Positions 20,661 through 30,410 are shown, numbered from the stretch's first letter. The stretch: 64,000 nucleotides of DNA from Methylobacterium sp. Leaf104 (GCF_001422885.1 NZ_LMMZ01000006.1:21279-85278), one strand, 5' to 3'. Translations and numbers: made by a program. The notes: a model not told the origin generated them from the letters alone.

Positions 20661-23339
20661 TCAGCGGGCGATGATCTCCTTCACCGTCTCGACGAGCTGC
20701 TTCAGGCTGAAGGGCTTGGGCAGGAAGTTGAAATCCTCGCCGTCGGGGAGGTTCTTGCGGAAGGCATCCTCCGCGTAGCCCGAGACGAAGATCACCTTGA
20801 GGTCGGGGGATTGCTTGCGGAGCTCGCGCAGCAGGGTCGGCCCGTCCATCTCGGGCATCACCACGTCCGAGACGACGAGGTCGATGGTCTCGGTAGTCTC
20901 GGCGATGATCCGCAGGGCGTCGAGGCCGGAGGCGGCCTCCAATACCGTATAGCCGCGGGCCGAGAGCGCGCGGCTGTTGACGGCGCGCACGGGGTCCTCG
21001 TCCTCCACCAGCAGGATCACGCCCTGGCCGGTATGGTCCGGCGCGGGCTTGCGGGGCGCGGGCTTCTCGCCGTCGGGTCGCGCGCGGTCCGAGGTTCCCT
21101 TGAGCCGGCCGGCCGCGATGGCGGCGGTCGTCTGCTGCGACGGGGGCGCCAGCGCGACGTCCGTCTCGGGCGCGGGTTCGGCGGTGGGTTCGTGGCGGGG
21201 GAAGTAGATCCGGAAGGCGGTGCCCTCGCCCACCGTGGAGCGCACGTCGATGGTGCCGCCGCTCTGCTTGACGATGCCGAACACCGTCGAGAGGCCGAGG
21301 CCGGTGCCCTTGCCGATCTCCTTGGTGGTGAAGAACGGTTCGAAGATCTTTTCCATGACGTCGGGCGGGATGCCCTGCCCGGTGTCCAGGACCTCGATCA
21401 GCACGTGGTCGCCCACCGGCATGCCGACGCGGTTCTCGCTCGGCACGGCCTCGTGCGCGACGTTGGCGGTGCGGATCAGCAGGCGCCCGCCCTCCGGCAT
21501 CGCGTCGCGGGCGTTGACCGCGAGGTTCACGATGACCTGTTCGAACTGGTTGACGTCGGCCTTGATCGGCCAGATGTCGCGTCCGTGCTTCAGGTCGAGG
21601 TCGACGCGCTCGCCGAGCAGGCGCTTGAGCAGCAAGGTCAGGTCGGACAGCGCCTCGCCGACATTCATCACCTCCGGACGCAGGGTCTGGCGCCGCGAGA
21701 AGGCCAGCAGCTGGCGCACCAGGCTCGCGGCCCGGTTGGCGTTCTGCTTGATCTGCATGATGTCCTGGAAGGCCGGGTCGGTCGGCCGGTGGCTGGCCAG
21801 GAGCAGGTCCGAGTAGCCGATGATCGCCTGCAGGACGTTGTTGAAGTCGTGCGCGATGCCGCCGGCGAGCTGGCCCACCGTGTCCATCTTCTGCGCCTGC
21901 GCCACCTGCTGCTCGAGCTGGCGCTGCGCGGTGGTGTCGAGGGCGTAGAGGATGACCCGCTCGCGGTCGCTCTGCTCGGCCTCGTCCCGTCCGACCCCGG
22001 TCGCCTCGCCGCCTGCCGGGCTCAGCCAGACGCGGGCCGACCGGTTGCCGGGACCCGACAGGGCGATCTCGATGGGCTCGACCTCGACGAGGCCGGCCGC
22101 GGCCTTGCCCAGGGCCGCCTCCAGGCCCGCGCGATCCCGTTCGGCGACCGCGTCCCACATGGTGGGTTCGCCCTGCAGGTCGTTGCGCCCGTCGGGGAGC
22201 GCCTGGCGCGGGAGGCCGCCGAACAGGCGGGCGAAGGAGGCGTTGGCGCGGGCGATGTGGCCGCCCTGGTCCAGGGTCGCGATGGCGATCGGACTGTTGT
22301 TCAGGAAGCGCGCGAGCCGCACCTCGGCGACGCGCTGGGGCTCGTCGCTCTCGGCGCCGGCCGAGCGGTTGAGCACGAAGGTACGCGATGGGCCGGGCCG
22401 GCCGTCCTGGCCGAAGGCGACGCGATGGTAGAGGCGCGCCGGGAGCGGATGGCCGTTGCGGCGGCGCAGGTCGAGGTCGAACCGGTCGGTCCGGACTTCG
22501 CCCGGCAAGCCCTCGGAGGCGGTGAGGACGTCGGCGCCGGGGGCGATCTCGGGCAGGCGCAGGCCGCCGGAGCCGACCGTCGCGAGGTCGTAGCCGAGCC
22601 AGGCCGCCAGGGTCGCGTTCATGTAGACGATCGAGCCGGCCGGATCGATCGAGAGGAAGCCGGCGGGGGCGTGGTCGAGGTAGTCGATCGCGTGCTGGAG
22701 CTCCTGGAAGACGTTCTCCTGGCGCTCGCGCTCGTGGGTGATGTCGCTCACCGTCCACAGGGTCGCGGCGCGCCGGGGCCGTTCGATCGGGCGTACGCCG
22801 ATGCGGAACCACGCGAAGGCGCGTTCGGCGGCACTTCCGGGCGGCGGAGCCATCCGGATCTCCTCGGCGTGGCCGAGGCCGTCGCGGGACGCCTGGGCGA
22901 GGCGATAGACCGCCTCGGAGACCTCCGGCGAACCGACGAAGACCCGCTCCACCGGCCGCAGGCTGGCAAAGGTCTCGCCGCCGGCGAGGCGCAGGTAGGA
23001 TTCGTTCGCGTAGATCAGGCGCCCGCCTTCCTCGACCACGATCGCGCCCTCGGGCGCCGCGTCGACGATCGCCTTGGTGATGTCGTCGCGCGTGGTCTGA
23101 CCCGCGAACTGGATCGCCCCGATGGCGAGGGCGAAGAGGCAGAACACGCCCGCCATGGCGAGGAGCGCCAGGAGGCCGAGGATCAGCGGCTGCGCCTGCT
23201 CGCTCGCGACGAAGGACAGGCCGACGGCCGCCCCGACGAGGAGGCCCGCGAGGACGAGAAGGAGCCCGACGCGTCCGGGCCGCTCCGAGCGATCGATCGC
23301 GTTCGACGCGGGCTTGCCGTGTCCGCTGAACTCAACCAT
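20661..23339 (-). CDS. cckA: CckA hybrid histidine kinase (CtrA phosphorelay)
   Basis: From ATG 23339 the protein is 892 residues. Two transmembrane helices lie at about residues 25-44 and 52-77, followed by PAS-like sensor domains. The HisKA phosphoacceptor His is at about residue 497 in [12 protein letters not shown], followed by the ATPase with [21 protein letters not shown] and [11 protein letters not shown]. The C-terminal receiver has Asp at about residue 825 in [13 protein letters not shown]. CckA passes phosphate through ChpT to CtrA, a cell-cycle and motility regulator. CtrA-type boxes occur before the flagellar operons in this window. The longer frame starting at TTG 23471 is unlikely. 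flhB lies 135 bp upstream. Confidence 0.93.
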   Translation of the reverse strand: MVEFSGHGKPASNAIDRSERPGRVGLLLVLAGLLVGAAVGLSFVASEQAQPLILGLLALLAMAGVFCLFALAIGAIQFAGQTTRDDITKAIVDAAPEGAIVVEEGGRLIYANESYLRLAGGETFASLRPVERVFVGSPEVSEAVYRLAQASRDGLGHAEEIRMAPPPGSAAERAFAWFRIGVRPIERPRRAATLWTVSDITHERERQENVFQELQHAIDYLDHAPAGFLSIDPAGSIVYMNATLAAWLGYDLATVGSGGLRLPEIAPGADVLTASEGLPGEVRTDRFDLDLRRRNGHPLPARLYHRVAFGQDGRPGPSRTFVLNRSAGAESDEPQRVAEVRLARFLNNSPIAIATLDQGGHIARANASFARLFGGLPRQALPDGRNDLQGEPTMWDAVAERDRAGLEAALGKAAAGLVEVEPIEIALSGPGNRSARVWLSPAGGEATGVGRDEAEQSDRERVILYALDTTAQRQLEQQVAQAQKMDTVGQLAGGIAHDFNNVLQAIIGYSDLLLASHRPTDPAFQDIMQIKQNANRAASLVRQLLAFSRRQTLRPEVMNVGEALSDLTLLLKRLLGERVDLDLKHGRDIWPIKADVNQFEQVIVNLAVNARDAMPEGGRLLIRTANVAHEAVPSENRVGMPVGDHVLIEVLDTGQGIPPDVMEKIFEPFFTTKEIGKGTGLGLSTVFGIVKQSGGTIDVRSTVGEGTAFRIYFPRHEPTAEPAPETDVALAPPSQQTTAAIAAGRLKGTSDRARPDGEKPAPRKPAPDHTGQGVILLVEDEDPVRAVNSRALSARGYTVLEAASGLDALRIIAETTETIDLVVSDVVMPEMDGPTLLRELRKQSPDLKVIFVSGYAEDAFRKNLPDGEDFNFLPKPFSLKQLVETVKEIIAR

Positions 23340-23474
23340 CCGCCGCCGACCCACCCCTGAAGCCCATCCGGTTAGCGCCCCGCTTCCGCTCGCAGCAAGG
23401 GCAAACCGGCGTATGTCGCCGAGAATTCTCACGAAAGAGGGTGCATAAAGCGTGGCGAGCGCAAGCGCCAATCC

Positions 23475-24542
23475 TCACGCGGCCCGCCGGCGCAGGCGCA
23501 TGACGTAGCCGATGACCTCGGCCACCGCGCGGTAATGCTCCGCCGGGATCTCCTGGTCGATCTCGACGGTGGCGTGCAGCGCGCGCGCGAGCGGCGGGTT
23601 CTCGAGGATCGGGACATCATGGTCCTTGGCCACCGCGCGGATCTTGAGAGCCAGCGAGTCGACACCCTTGGCCACGCAGATGGGCGCGGCCATGCCGGCC
23701 TCGTAGCGTAGGGCCACCGCGTAGTGCGTCGGGTTCGTCACGATGACGGTGGCGGTGGGGACGGCGGCCATCATCCGCTTCTTCACGCGCTGGGCGCGGA
23801 TCTGCTTCATGCGGCCCTTCACCTCGGGGCTGCCTTCGCTTTCCTTGTGCTCCTGCTTCATCTCCTCCTTGGACATGCGCAGGCGCTGGCGCCAGCGGAA
23901 GCGCTGGTAGAGGGCGTCGCCGAGGGCGATGGCGATGAAGACCCCGAGCATGCCCGCCATCAGCTTGAGGGCCAGGGTGAGGATCGCCGCGAGGACGGCG
24001 GCGGGATCGAGGCGCGCGAACACCTCCATCCGGTCGCGCTCGCCCCACAGGATGGTGCCGGCCACCACGCCGACCATGCCGAGCTTGGCGAGCCCTTTCA
24101 GGAACTGGAACAGCGCTTCCATCCCGAAGACACGCTTCACGCCGGCCATCGGCGAGACCCGGTCCCACTTGGGCCCGAGGGCCTCGGTGCTGAAGACGAA
24201 GGGATGCTGGATCAGGCCGGCGGCGAGACCGGCCACCACCACGAGGCCGATCGGCACCGCCAGCGCCTGGGCGCAGATGATGAGCGTGCGCACGCCCATC
24301 TCGGTGTAGGCCGTCGGGTCCGACGGAACCATGTGGGCATTCATCAGGAAGCCGCGCAGGCTCGCCACGAGGTTCTGGGCGATCATGCCCGAGGCCATGA
24401 GCAGGGCCATGGTGAAGGCGGCCAGGATGAAGAAGGTGTTGATCTCGGGGCTGTTGGGAACGTTGCCCTGCTCGATCGCCTTCTCGATCCGCCGTGGAGT
24501 CGGGTCTTCGGTCTTGTCTTCCGGATCGGAATCGTCCGCCAC
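23475..24542 (-). CDS. flhB: Flagellar export apparatus protein FlhB
   Basis: The 355-residue protein has four transmembrane segments (about residues 35-60, 85-112, 142-168 and 183-210). A cytoplasmic domain follows with the autocleavage motif NPTH at 270-273. FlhB is the substrate-specificity switch of the flagellar type III export gate, moving from rod/hook to filament substrates. It follows fliR by 23 bp and closes the minus-strand flgB-flgC-fliE-fliQ-fliR-flhB cluster. Confidence 0.96.
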   Translation of the reverse strand: MADDSDPEDKTEDPTPRRIEKAIEQGNVPNSPEINTFFILAAFTMALLMASGMIAQNLVASLRGFLMNAHMVPSDPTAYTEMGVRTLIICAQALAVPIGLVVVAGLAAGLIQHPFVFSTEALGPKWDRVSPMAGVKRVFGMEALFQFLKGLAKLGMVGVVAGTILWGERDRMEVFARLDPAAVLAAILTLALKLMAGMLGVFIAIALGDALYQRFRWRQRLRMSKEEMKQEHKESEGSPEVKGRMKQIRAQRVKKRMMAAVPTATVIVTNPTHYAVALRYEAGMAAPICVAKGVDSLALKIRAVAKDHDVPILENPPLARALHATVEIDQEIPAEHYRAVAEVIGYVMRLRRRAA

Positions 24543-24565
24543 CGCTCAGGCCTCCCTGGCGCGGC

Positions 24566-25330
24566 TCAACGCCCGGCGAGATCCGCCAGGTAGCGCCCGA
24601 TATCGTCGAGGAAGACGCCCATCATGACGCCGAGGCTGCCCAGCAGCAGCACCATGCCGATCAGCACCGAGGCCGGGACGGCCACGAAGAAGACCTGCAT
24701 CTGCGGCATGAGCCGCGCCAGGACGCCGAGCCCGACATTGAACAGGATGCCGAAGGCGATGAACGGGGCCGAGATCTGAACCCCGAGGGAGAACCCGCGG
24801 GCGATGGCCTTCAGCGCGAGGCTCGCCGCCTCGCCCATGCCCGGCACCCCGTCCGGTGGAATCAGAACGTAGCTGCGCCCGATCGCCCCGAGGGCGACGT
24901 GATGGAGGTCGGTGGCCACGATGAGGGTGACGCCGAGAAGCGCCAGGAAATTTCCGATCGCCGTCTGCTGTCCGCCCTGCGTCGGGTCCACCGTCATCGC
25001 GTAGGACAGACCGAGCTGCTGCGAGACGATCATGCCGGCGGTCTGAAGGGCGGCGAGCACCATCCGCACGGTGAGGCCGAGCACCAGGCCGACCAGCAAC
25101 TCGCCGATGAGCAGCGCGATCAGGCCGGGTCCCGCGATGGCGCCGCCCTGCATCGGCAGGAGCGGCCGCACCGTGGGGAACAGGATCAGCGAGAGGAGCA
25201 GCGCGAAGGCGAGGCGCAGCCGCGGCGAGACCAGCTGCTCGCCCACCCCCGGCATCAGCATCACCAGGGTGCCGATCCGCGCGAAGGTCAGGAGGAAGGC
25301 CGCCGCGATGCCCGGCAGGAGGAGATTCAT
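24566..25330 (-). CDS. fliR: Flagellar export apparatus protein FliR
   Basis: The 254-residue, highly hydrophobic protein has about six membrane segments. It starts MNLLLPGIAAAFLLTFARIG and continues LMPGVGEQLVSPRLRLAFALLLSL, both characteristic of FliR. FliR forms the export-gate core with FliP and FliQ. fliQ ends 19 bp upstream. Confidence 0.94.
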   Translation of the reverse strand: MNLLLPGIAAAFLLTFARIGTLVMLMPGVGEQLVSPRLRLAFALLLSLILFPTVRPLLPMQGGAIAGPGLIALLIGELLVGLVLGLTVRMVLAALQTAGMIVSQQLGLSYAMTVDPTQGGQQTAIGNFLALLGVTLIVATDLHHVALGAIGRSYVLIPPDGVPGMGEAASLALKAIARGFSLGVQISAPFIAFGILFNVGLGVLARLMPQMQVFFVAVPASVLIGMVLLLGSLGVMMGVFLDDIGRYLADLAGR

Positions 25331-25349
25331 GCCCTCTCATAGCAGGGCT

Positions 25350-25616
25350 TCAGCCGCCGGACACGATGCGCGCGGCGATCCGGGTCATGTAGCTGCCCAG
25401 CGCATCACCCATGAAGGGCAGCATGAGTAGCAAGGTCGCGAACACGGCCACGATCTTGGGAACGTAGATCAGCGTCTGCTCCTGGATCTGGGTGAGGGCC
25501 TGGAACAGCGAGACCACGAGGCCGACCACGAGGGCGACCAGCATGATCGGCCCCGCCACCTTGAGGAAGACGAAGATGCCGTCGCGGGCGACGTCGATGA
25601 TGGCGAGACCGGTCAT
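25350..25616 (-). CDS. fliQ: Flagellar export apparatus protein FliQ
   Basis: The 88-residue protein has two transmembrane helices. LMLVALVVGLVVSLFQALTQIQEQTL-like residues (around 20-46) and YVPKIVAVFATLLLMLPFMG are the FliQ signature. The length matches the family. It packs with FliP and FliR in the export gate. Confidence 0.95.
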   Translation of the reverse strand: MTGLAIIDVARDGIFVFLKVAGPIMLVALVVGLVVSLFQALTQIQEQTLIYVPKIVAVFATLLLMLPFMGDALGSYMTRIAARIVSGG

Positions 25617-25697
25617 GAGGGGGATGTCATCTCGCGTCAGGGCGGAGGTGTCGGACGAGCAAGGGCGGGTGGCCCGGCGCAGCGAGGCGGCGACGGG

Positions 25698-26012
25698 CTA
25701 GATCTGCATCCGCATGATTTCCTCGTAGGCGGAAATCACCCGGTCGCGGACGGCGACGAGGGTCTGGAGGGCGGTCTCGCTCTCGGCCACGGCCGTCACC
25801 ACGTCGACCACGTTCGCCTTGCCACCGGCCACCGCGAGCGCCTGACTGTCGGCCTTGCGCCCCGCCTCGCCGACGTTGTCCAGGGTCGAAGTCAGGAGCG
25901 AGGTGAAGTTCGAGCCCGAGGCACCGGTGGCCGGCGCGATCTTCGGAGCACCCTTTGCGCCGATGTTCTGAATCGCCGCGTAGGCGCCGGCGGCGAAGGC
26001 GTTGGTGGTCAT
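25698..26012 (-). CDS. fliE: Flagellar hook-basal body protein FliE
   Basis: The 104-residue protein has the FliE C-terminal pattern VVDVVTAVAESETALQTLVAV followed by RDRVISAYEEIMRMQI. FliE joins the MS ring to the proximal rod and is the first rod substrate exported. It lies between flgC and fliQ, with 34 bp to flgC. Confidence 0.94.
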   Translation of the reverse strand: MTTNAFAAGAYAAIQNIGAKGAPKIAPATGASGSNFTSLLTSTLDNVGEAGRKADSQALAVAGGKANVVDVVTAVAESETALQTLVAVRDRVISAYEEIMRMQI

Positions 26013-26046
26013 GGCGGCGGACTTTCAGGCGGGTCGGAAGCGGGGA

Positions 26047-26457
26047 TCAGGCCTTGAGGATCTCGAGGGTCTTGGCGACCATGCGGCGGGTCGCCGTGAC
26101 CATGTTGAGGTTGGCCTCGTAGGAGCGCTGGGCCTCGCGCATGTCCATGTTCTCGATCAGGCCGTTGACGTTGGGCATCGCCACCTCGCCCTTGGCGTTG
26201 GCGCTCGGATTGCCCGGGTCGTACTTGGTCCGGAACGGCGAGGTATCGCGGCGCACCCGGCCCGCCTCGATCAGCGACGCGCCGGTCTCCCGGTCCACCT
26301 GCTGGGTGAAGGTCGGGATCTTGCGCCGGTAGGGTTGGCCGCCGACCGAGGTGGGCGCCGAATCCGCGTTGGCGATGTTCTCGGCGATGATCCGCATCCG
26401 GCTCGACTGGGCCTTCAGGCCCGAGGCGGCGGTGGTGAGGGATTTCAGGAAGTCCAT
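26047..26457 (-). CDS. flgC: Proximal rod protein FlgC
   Basis: The 136-residue protein starts MDFLKSLTTAASGLKAQSSR and has the rod/hook N-motif ENIANADSAPTSVGG. The C-motif is NLNMVTATRRMVAKTLEILKA. FlgC is part of the periplasmic rod. flgB is 30 bp upstream. Confidence 0.95.
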   Translation of the reverse strand: MDFLKSLTTAASGLKAQSSRMRIIAENIANADSAPTSVGGQPYRRKIPTFTQQVDRETGASLIEAGRVRRDTSPFRTKYDPGNPSANAKGEVAMPNVNGLIENMDMREAQRSYEANLNMVTATRRMVAKTLEILKA

Positions 26458-26487
26458 GGCGCGCTCCGTGAGACGATGGATTGCCGC

Positions 26488-26910
26488 TCAGCGCTTGCCG
26501 ATGGCGATTTTGATGGTCTCGAGGCTCTTCTGATAGAGCGAGGCGGCCATCTGGTAGTCCGCTTGGTTGTCGCCGGCCTTCATCATCTCCTCCTCGAGAT
26601 TGACCCCGTTGCCGCTGGGGCGGATCTCGAAGCCCTTCACGCGGCGCGGATCGGCGCCGGGGCCGTCCGGGCCTCCGCCCGGCGCGATGTGGGACGCGTT
26701 GGTGACCGCGAGGCTGCTGCTCGTCGTGGCGCCCGAGGGCTGCGCCAGGACGGGGCCGGAACGCCCGAGCTCCGGACTCGCGAGGTCCCGCGGCTTGAAG
26801 CCGGGCAAGTCGGCGTTGGCGACGTTCTCGGCCAGCAGCTTCTGGCGGGTCTGGTGCCACTGCATGCGGGTGCGCAGCATGCCGAGGATGGGCAGGTCTG
26901 TGACGGACAT
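26488..26910 (-). CDS. flgB: Proximal rod protein FlgB
   Basis: From ATG 26910 the product is 140 residues and begins MSVTDLPILGMLRTRMQWHQ. It has the rod motif AENVANADLPGFKPRDL and the C-terminal QMAASLYQKSLETIKIAIGKR type helix. It is the first gene of the minus-strand export/rod operon. A CtrA-type box and the CGGCA-N5-TGCCG palindrome lie 45-83 bp upstream. Confidence 0.93.
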   Translation of the reverse strand: MSVTDLPILGMLRTRMQWHQTRQKLLAENVANADLPGFKPRDLASPELGRSGPVLAQPSGATTSSSLAVTNASHIAPGGGPDGPGADPRRVKGFEIRPSGNGVNLEEEMMKAGDNQADYQMAASLYQKSLETIKIAIGKR

Positions 26911-26954
26911 GGGCTGGACCCTCGCCTCACCCGGAAGAATCTGCCCGGTGGGAC

Positions 26955-26969
26955 CGGCAAAATCTGCCG
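26955..26969. promoter_or_regulatory. Flagellar palindrome CGGCA-N5-TGCCG upstream of flgB
   Basis: The sequence on the plus strand is CGGCAAAATCTGCCG. It lies 45 bp before the flgB ATG. The same 15-bp palindrome occurs before flgF/fliL, flgI/fliX and flgE. Here no sigma-54 promoter follows, so a repressor role like that of Caulobacter FlbD on early genes is possible. Confidence 0.6.
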
Positions 26970-26978
26970 CCCCCATGG

Positions 26979-26993
26979 TTAACGCCCGGTTAA
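26979..26993. promoter_or_regulatory. CtrA-type box upstream of flgB
   Basis: TTAA-N7-TTAA is exact, with flanks GGTTAACGCCCGGTTAA. It lies 69 bp before the flgB ATG and 9 bp from the palindrome. TTAA-N7-TTAA is the established CtrA recognition sequence in alphaproteobacteria. Confidence 0.65.
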
Positions 26994-27024
26994 ATCTTCG
27001 GGCGCGTCCGCGTGGAGGCAGGGC

Positions 27025-27240
27025 TCAGGGCGCCCTCTGGGTCGGCTGCTGCGCCTGCGGGCATTCCGGCGGCGCCGGCCCGCTCGGGTTGAGGGGGGCG
27101 CAGGCGACGGGCGCGCCGGCGGTCCGCGCATCCTCGCTCGGATGGCGCAGAGCGCCTCGGCTCCAGAGGAGCCCCATGGTGACGGCCGCCGCGACGAACA
27201 GGGCGGCTGCGAGGAACGGGATCCAGCGCGGAACGGTCAT
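27025..27240 (-). CDS. Small single-pass membrane protein, unknown function
   Basis: The 71-residue product starts MTVPRWIPFLAAALFVAAAV, one hydrophobic helix at about residues 6-27, followed by a polar Pro/Ala-rich tail with two Cys. It begins 5 bp after the stop of the deaminase gene, suggesting co-transcription. I do not recognise a family. Confidence 0.5.
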   Translation of the reverse strand: MTVPRWIPFLAAALFVAAAVTMGLLWSRGALRHPSEDARTAGAPVACAPLNPSGPAPPECPQAQQPTQRAP

Positions 27241-27245
27241 CGATG

Positions 27246-27722
27246 TCAGCCTTTCTCGGACAGGCCCTGTCGGCTCTGCCAGAGCGCGTACGGATGGTCG
27301 TCGACTGCGACGGGGCGATGTTCCACACGCATCGGCTGCTCGCTCGGGGACCGACAGAGTTCGGCGTAGATGCCGGCGCCGATCAGGCCGTAGCGTTCGC
27401 CCTCTTCCGCGCTGTAGGCGAAGTAGGCCTGCGTGATCCCGGCCAGGCGCATGGCCGCGTGACACATCGGGCAGGGCCGCCCGCTGGCGTAGACGATGCA
27501 GCCGTCGAGCTTGGTGCGGCCGAGATGCCGGCTCACCTCCCGGATCGCCACCATCTCGGCATGGTCGGTCGGGTCGTTGGTCACGGCCGTGGTGTTGACG
27601 GCCCGCGACAGCACCGCACCGTCGCGCACGATCACCGCGCCGTAGGGACGCCCGCCCTGGAGAACGTTGTCCCGGGCCAGCGCGACCGCGTCGCGCAGGT
27701 GTGCCTGATGCTCGTCTTCCAC
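27246..27722 (-). CDS. Nucleoside/guanine deaminase family protein
   Basis: The zinc-binding deaminase motifs are clear: TDHAEMVAIREVSRHLG with the catalytic Glu, and ASGRPCPMCHAAMRLAGI with the two zinc Cys. They match the guanine/cytosine deaminase superfamily. I chose the GTG at 27722 (158 residues), preceded by a good GAGGTGG ribosome site. The frame is open to 27890, but the extra N-terminus is not conserved in character. The enzyme hydrolyses an amino group from a purine or pyrimidine; the exact base is unknown. Confidence 0.82.
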   Translation of the reverse strand: MEDEHQAHLRDAVALARDNVLQGGRPYGAVIVRDGAVLSRAVNTTAVTNDPTDHAEMVAIREVSRHLGRTKLDGCIVYASGRPCPMCHAAMRLAGITQAYFAYSAEEGERYGLIGAGIYAELCRSPSEQPMRVEHRPVAVDDHPYALWQSRQGLSEKG

Positions 27723-28088
27723 TGGTTCCACCTCGACCCGATACGGCGATGCCGCTGCGCCAACGCTCCAGGAACGCCGGCGGGTCCCGATTCGAGACGG
27801 CCCACGCACGAGCCTTTGATCGGCCGCTAACCGCGGTCGCCGCACGGTTGCTCCAGGCCGCGTTGCGTATCGGCTCCGTCGTGGAGACACGGCACGCCCC
27901 GCCGTCCCGAACCCGGGCGGTGGGGCACCGCACGACCCCTAAGCCCCGTCAGCCATTGCCGAACCCCGTTCGGGCAAAGGAGCTGTTAACGAAGTCTTAA
28001 CGGAGTTGCCCGCGCTGGCGCCGGACATGATAGTGGGTGCTCAAATGTTGCGTCGGGCCACGAGCCCCAAAAGCGAGAGACCCCGGTC
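27723..28088. other. Intergenic control region before fliO
   Basis: This 366-bp gap separates the minus-strand deaminase from plus-strand fliO. It contains one exact CtrA-type box (27986-28000). No palindrome, sigma-54 element or RNA gene was seen. Confidence 0.5.
27986..28000. promoter_or_regulatory. CtrA-type box upstream of fliO
   Basis: TTAA-CGAAGTC-TTAA is exact and lies 88 bp before the fliO start. Unlike the other flagellar control regions, no CGGCA-N5-TGCCG palindrome is next to it. Confidence 0.6.
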
Positions 28089-29465
28089 TTGTCATCGTTC
28101 TTCAGCTCGGATGGCTCCTTTCCCCTCCAGTTCGCCATCATCTTCGTCGTCATCTTCCTCGTCCTCGCGGCCGGTGTCTTCCTGGTCCGGCGCGTTGGTG
28201 GGAAGGGTTCACCCCTCTCCGGCAAAAACTCCCCGCGGGGCCGTCAGCCACGGCTCGGCATCGTCGACATCTACGAACTCGATCGCCAGCGTCAGCTGAT
28301 CCTCCTGCGCCGCGACAACGTCGAGCACCTGCTCCTGGTCGGCGGACCCAATGACGTGGTGATCGAGCGCAATATTCTGCGGGGCATGAGCGCCCGCTTG
28401 GCGGCGGAGGAAGCCCCCTTCGACGAAGCGCCCGAGTCGGTGCTGAACCCGATGCCGGAGCCGCCGGTGAGCCAGCAGGCTTCGATGCCGAGCCTGGCAC
28501 CGGTGGTCCCGCCCGTCCCGACCTACCGCGAGCCGTCCTTCGAGATGCCGGTGACGGTCGCGCCCGTCGTCGAGGTCGCGGCGGCACCGCCCGAGATCGC
28601 GCGCGGACGCGGGGCGGTCCCCGAGCCCGGCCCGAGCCTCGCGGTCCCGGATCCGGCGGTTGCACCCCGCCAGCGCGATTCGCAGCTCGCGCGCGTCATC
28701 CGCCGGACCCCACCCACCCTTGCGAACCTCGTCCCGGCCGCGATCGCGGAGCGGGTCGGCCTGCCGGAACGCGGATCCGAGGCCGAGCCCGCCCGCGACA
28801 CGCAGAGTGCCGCCGCGCCGCCGCCCGTCGTTCCGGCACCGGCGGCCCGCGCGATCGATGCCGCGATCCTTTCCGACATGGCCCGCCAACTGGAGGAGGC
28901 CCTGCGCCGGCCGTCCGCGGCTGTCCGTCCGGCCGCTGCGGATCAATCCGCGGCGCGCGAGCCGGACCTACCGCCCCCAGCACCGCAGTCTCCCGCACGC
29001 ATGGAGTCGGCGCCGCAACCCGAGCCGACCCGGGAAACGCTCGCGGGGCCGCCCGACGTCGATCCGATGGCGGCCGCGATGGCCGCCACGGCGCAGGCTC
29101 CGGCCTCCGAAGCGCAGGCAATCGAGCCCGAGCCGGCCACGGACGACGCGCTCTTCGCCGAACGCCCCGAGGACCGGGACGTCGAGGTCGCGTCGGCGGA
29201 GCCACCGGTTCCTCCTGCATCCGCCCCGGCCGAGCCGCCTCCCATTTTTCGTGCGTCGCTGGCCGATGCGGCGAAGGCAGAGGCGATCGCGCAACCGGAG
29301 GCGCCGCCGGCTGCCGTCGAGCCGGCGCCCGTCCCTGCCCAGGCCCCGCCGCCTTCCCCGGCGGCGCCCGCGAAGGCTCCGGCCAGTCCCAACCCCTTCT
29401 CCGTGGAAGAGATCGAGGCGGAGTTCGCGCGCCTCCTCGGCCGCCCTCTCGATCGCAAGCAGTAG
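28089..29465 (+). CDS. fliO: FliO-like flagellar protein with very long Pro/Ala-rich tail
   Basis: The 458-residue product starts at a TTG. It has one N-terminal transmembrane helix (about residues 14-34) followed by a short FliO domain with LGIVDIYELDRQRQLILLRRDN and LLVGGPNDVVIERNI (about residues 56-95). The remaining roughly 350 residues are Pro, Ala and Glu rich and low complexity. FliO helps FliP assemble into the export gate. E. coli FliO is only about 100-120 residues, so the tail is unusual. fliP follows after 136 bp. The start codon is uncertain because no better one exists in frame. Confidence 0.75.
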   Translation: MSSFFSSDGSFPLQFAIIFVVIFLVLAAGVFLVRRVGGKGSPLSGKNSPRGRQPRLGIVDIYELDRQRQLILLRRDNVEHLLLVGGPNDVVIERNILRGMSARLAAEEAPFDEAPESVLNPMPEPPVSQQASMPSLAPVVPPVPTYREPSFEMPVTVAPVVEVAAAPPEIARGRGAVPEPGPSLAVPDPAVAPRQRDSQLARVIRRTPPTLANLVPAAIAERVGLPERGSEAEPARDTQSAAAPPPVVPAPAARAIDAAILSDMARQLEEALRRPSAAVRPAAADQSAAREPDLPPPAPQSPARMESAPQPEPTRETLAGPPDVDPMAAAMAATAQAPASEAQAIEPEPATDDALFAERPEDRDVEVASAEPPVPPASAPAEPPPIFRASLADAAKAEAIAQPEAPPAAVEPAPVPAQAPPPSPAAPAKAPASPNPFSVEEIEAEFARLLGRPLDRKQ

Positions 29466-29601
29466 ATCGGCACCGGCGGGCCGGAACCCGCCCGGGTGTC
29501 GCTGCCGAACGGGGCGTCCCGGGTTCGTTCGGGGATGCGCGCCGGGCCGTGGATGATAAGAGGGGGCGCGGTCGCGTCGCGCCGCATCATCCGGAGCCGG
29601 T

Positions 29602-30357
29602 ATGTCCGAACCCCGCCCCTCGCTGCAAAGACGGCTGCGCCTGCCGATCCTGGTCGGTCTGGCGCTGGCCTGCACGACAGCGGCGGTACGGGCTCAGAGC
29701 CTCTCGGTCGATCTCGGCACGGGCGGGGTGACCGAGCGGGCGCTGCAGCTCGTCGCGCTCCTCACCGTTCTGGCCCTGGCGCCCTCGGTTCTGGTGATGG
29801 CCACCTCCTTCACCCGGATCGTGGTGGTGCTGTCGATCCTGCGCTCGGCTCTGGGCACCCAGAGCGCGCCGCCGAACGCCGTGGTCACAAGCCTCGCGCT
29901 GTTCCTCACCGCGTTCGTCATGGCGCCGGTGGGGCGGGAAGCCTACCGCACCGGCATCGAGCCGCTGATCGCGGGGCAGATCACCCAGAGCGTCGCCTTC
30001 GAGCGGGCCTCTGCCCCGTTCAAGACCTTCATGCTGAAGAACGTGCGCGAGAAGGACCTCAAGCTCTTCCTCGACATGGCGAAGGCCCCGGTGCCGGCGG
30101 GACCCGAAGCCGTCGGCCTGGAGGTGGTGACGCCGGCCTTCATGATCTCCGAGCTGCGCCGAGCCTTCGAGATCGGCTTCCTGCTGTTCATCCCCTTCCT
30201 GATCATCGACCTCGTGGTCGCCTCGATCCTGATGGCCGTCGGCATGATGATGGTGCCGCCCGCCACCGTGGCCCTGCCGTTCAAGCTGATCTTCTTCGTT
30301 CTCGTCGACGGCTGGACCCTGGTGGCCGGCTCCCTGGTGCAGAGCTACGGCACCTGA
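29602..30357 (+). CDS. fliP: Flagellar export apparatus protein FliP
   Basis: The 251-residue protein has a cleavable signal peptide followed by FliP signatures. These are LALAPSVLVMATSFTRIVVVLS (about residues 53-74), LALFLTAFVMAPVG, and the C-terminal membrane block LLFIPFLIIDLVVASILMAVGMMM. FliP forms the export-gate pore with FliQ and FliR, whose genes lie in the opposite-strand operon 4 kb away. Confidence 0.95.
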   Translation: MSEPRPSLQRRLRLPILVGLALACTTAAVRAQSLSVDLGTGGVTERALQLVALLTVLALAPSVLVMATSFTRIVVVLSILRSALGTQSAPPNAVVTSLALFLTAFVMAPVGREAYRTGIEPLIAGQITQSVAFERASAPFKTFMLKNVREKDLKLFLDMAKAPVPAGPEAVGLEVVTPAFMISELRRAFEIGFLLFIPFLIIDLVVASILMAVGMMMVPPATVALPFKLIFFVLVDGWTLVAGSLVQSYGT

Positions 30358-30388
30358 GCGTCAGCGCGGACGGCGAGCGCACAGGAAA

Positions 30389-30410
30389 AAGGGCGCCCGA
30401 GAGCGCCCTT
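30389..30410 (-). terminator. Rho-independent terminator for the DUF3606 gene
   Basis: The stem AAGGGCGC / GCGCCCTT with a 6-base loop is followed on the minus strand by a run of T residues. It lies 30 bp past the DUF3606 stop and may also end fliP transcripts. Confidence 0.7.

Noticed and set aside
26910..26970. A sigma-54 promoter for flgB
   Set aside because: The GG and GC pairs near the palindrome are 8-9 bp apart, not 10, so the -24/-12 geometry fails.
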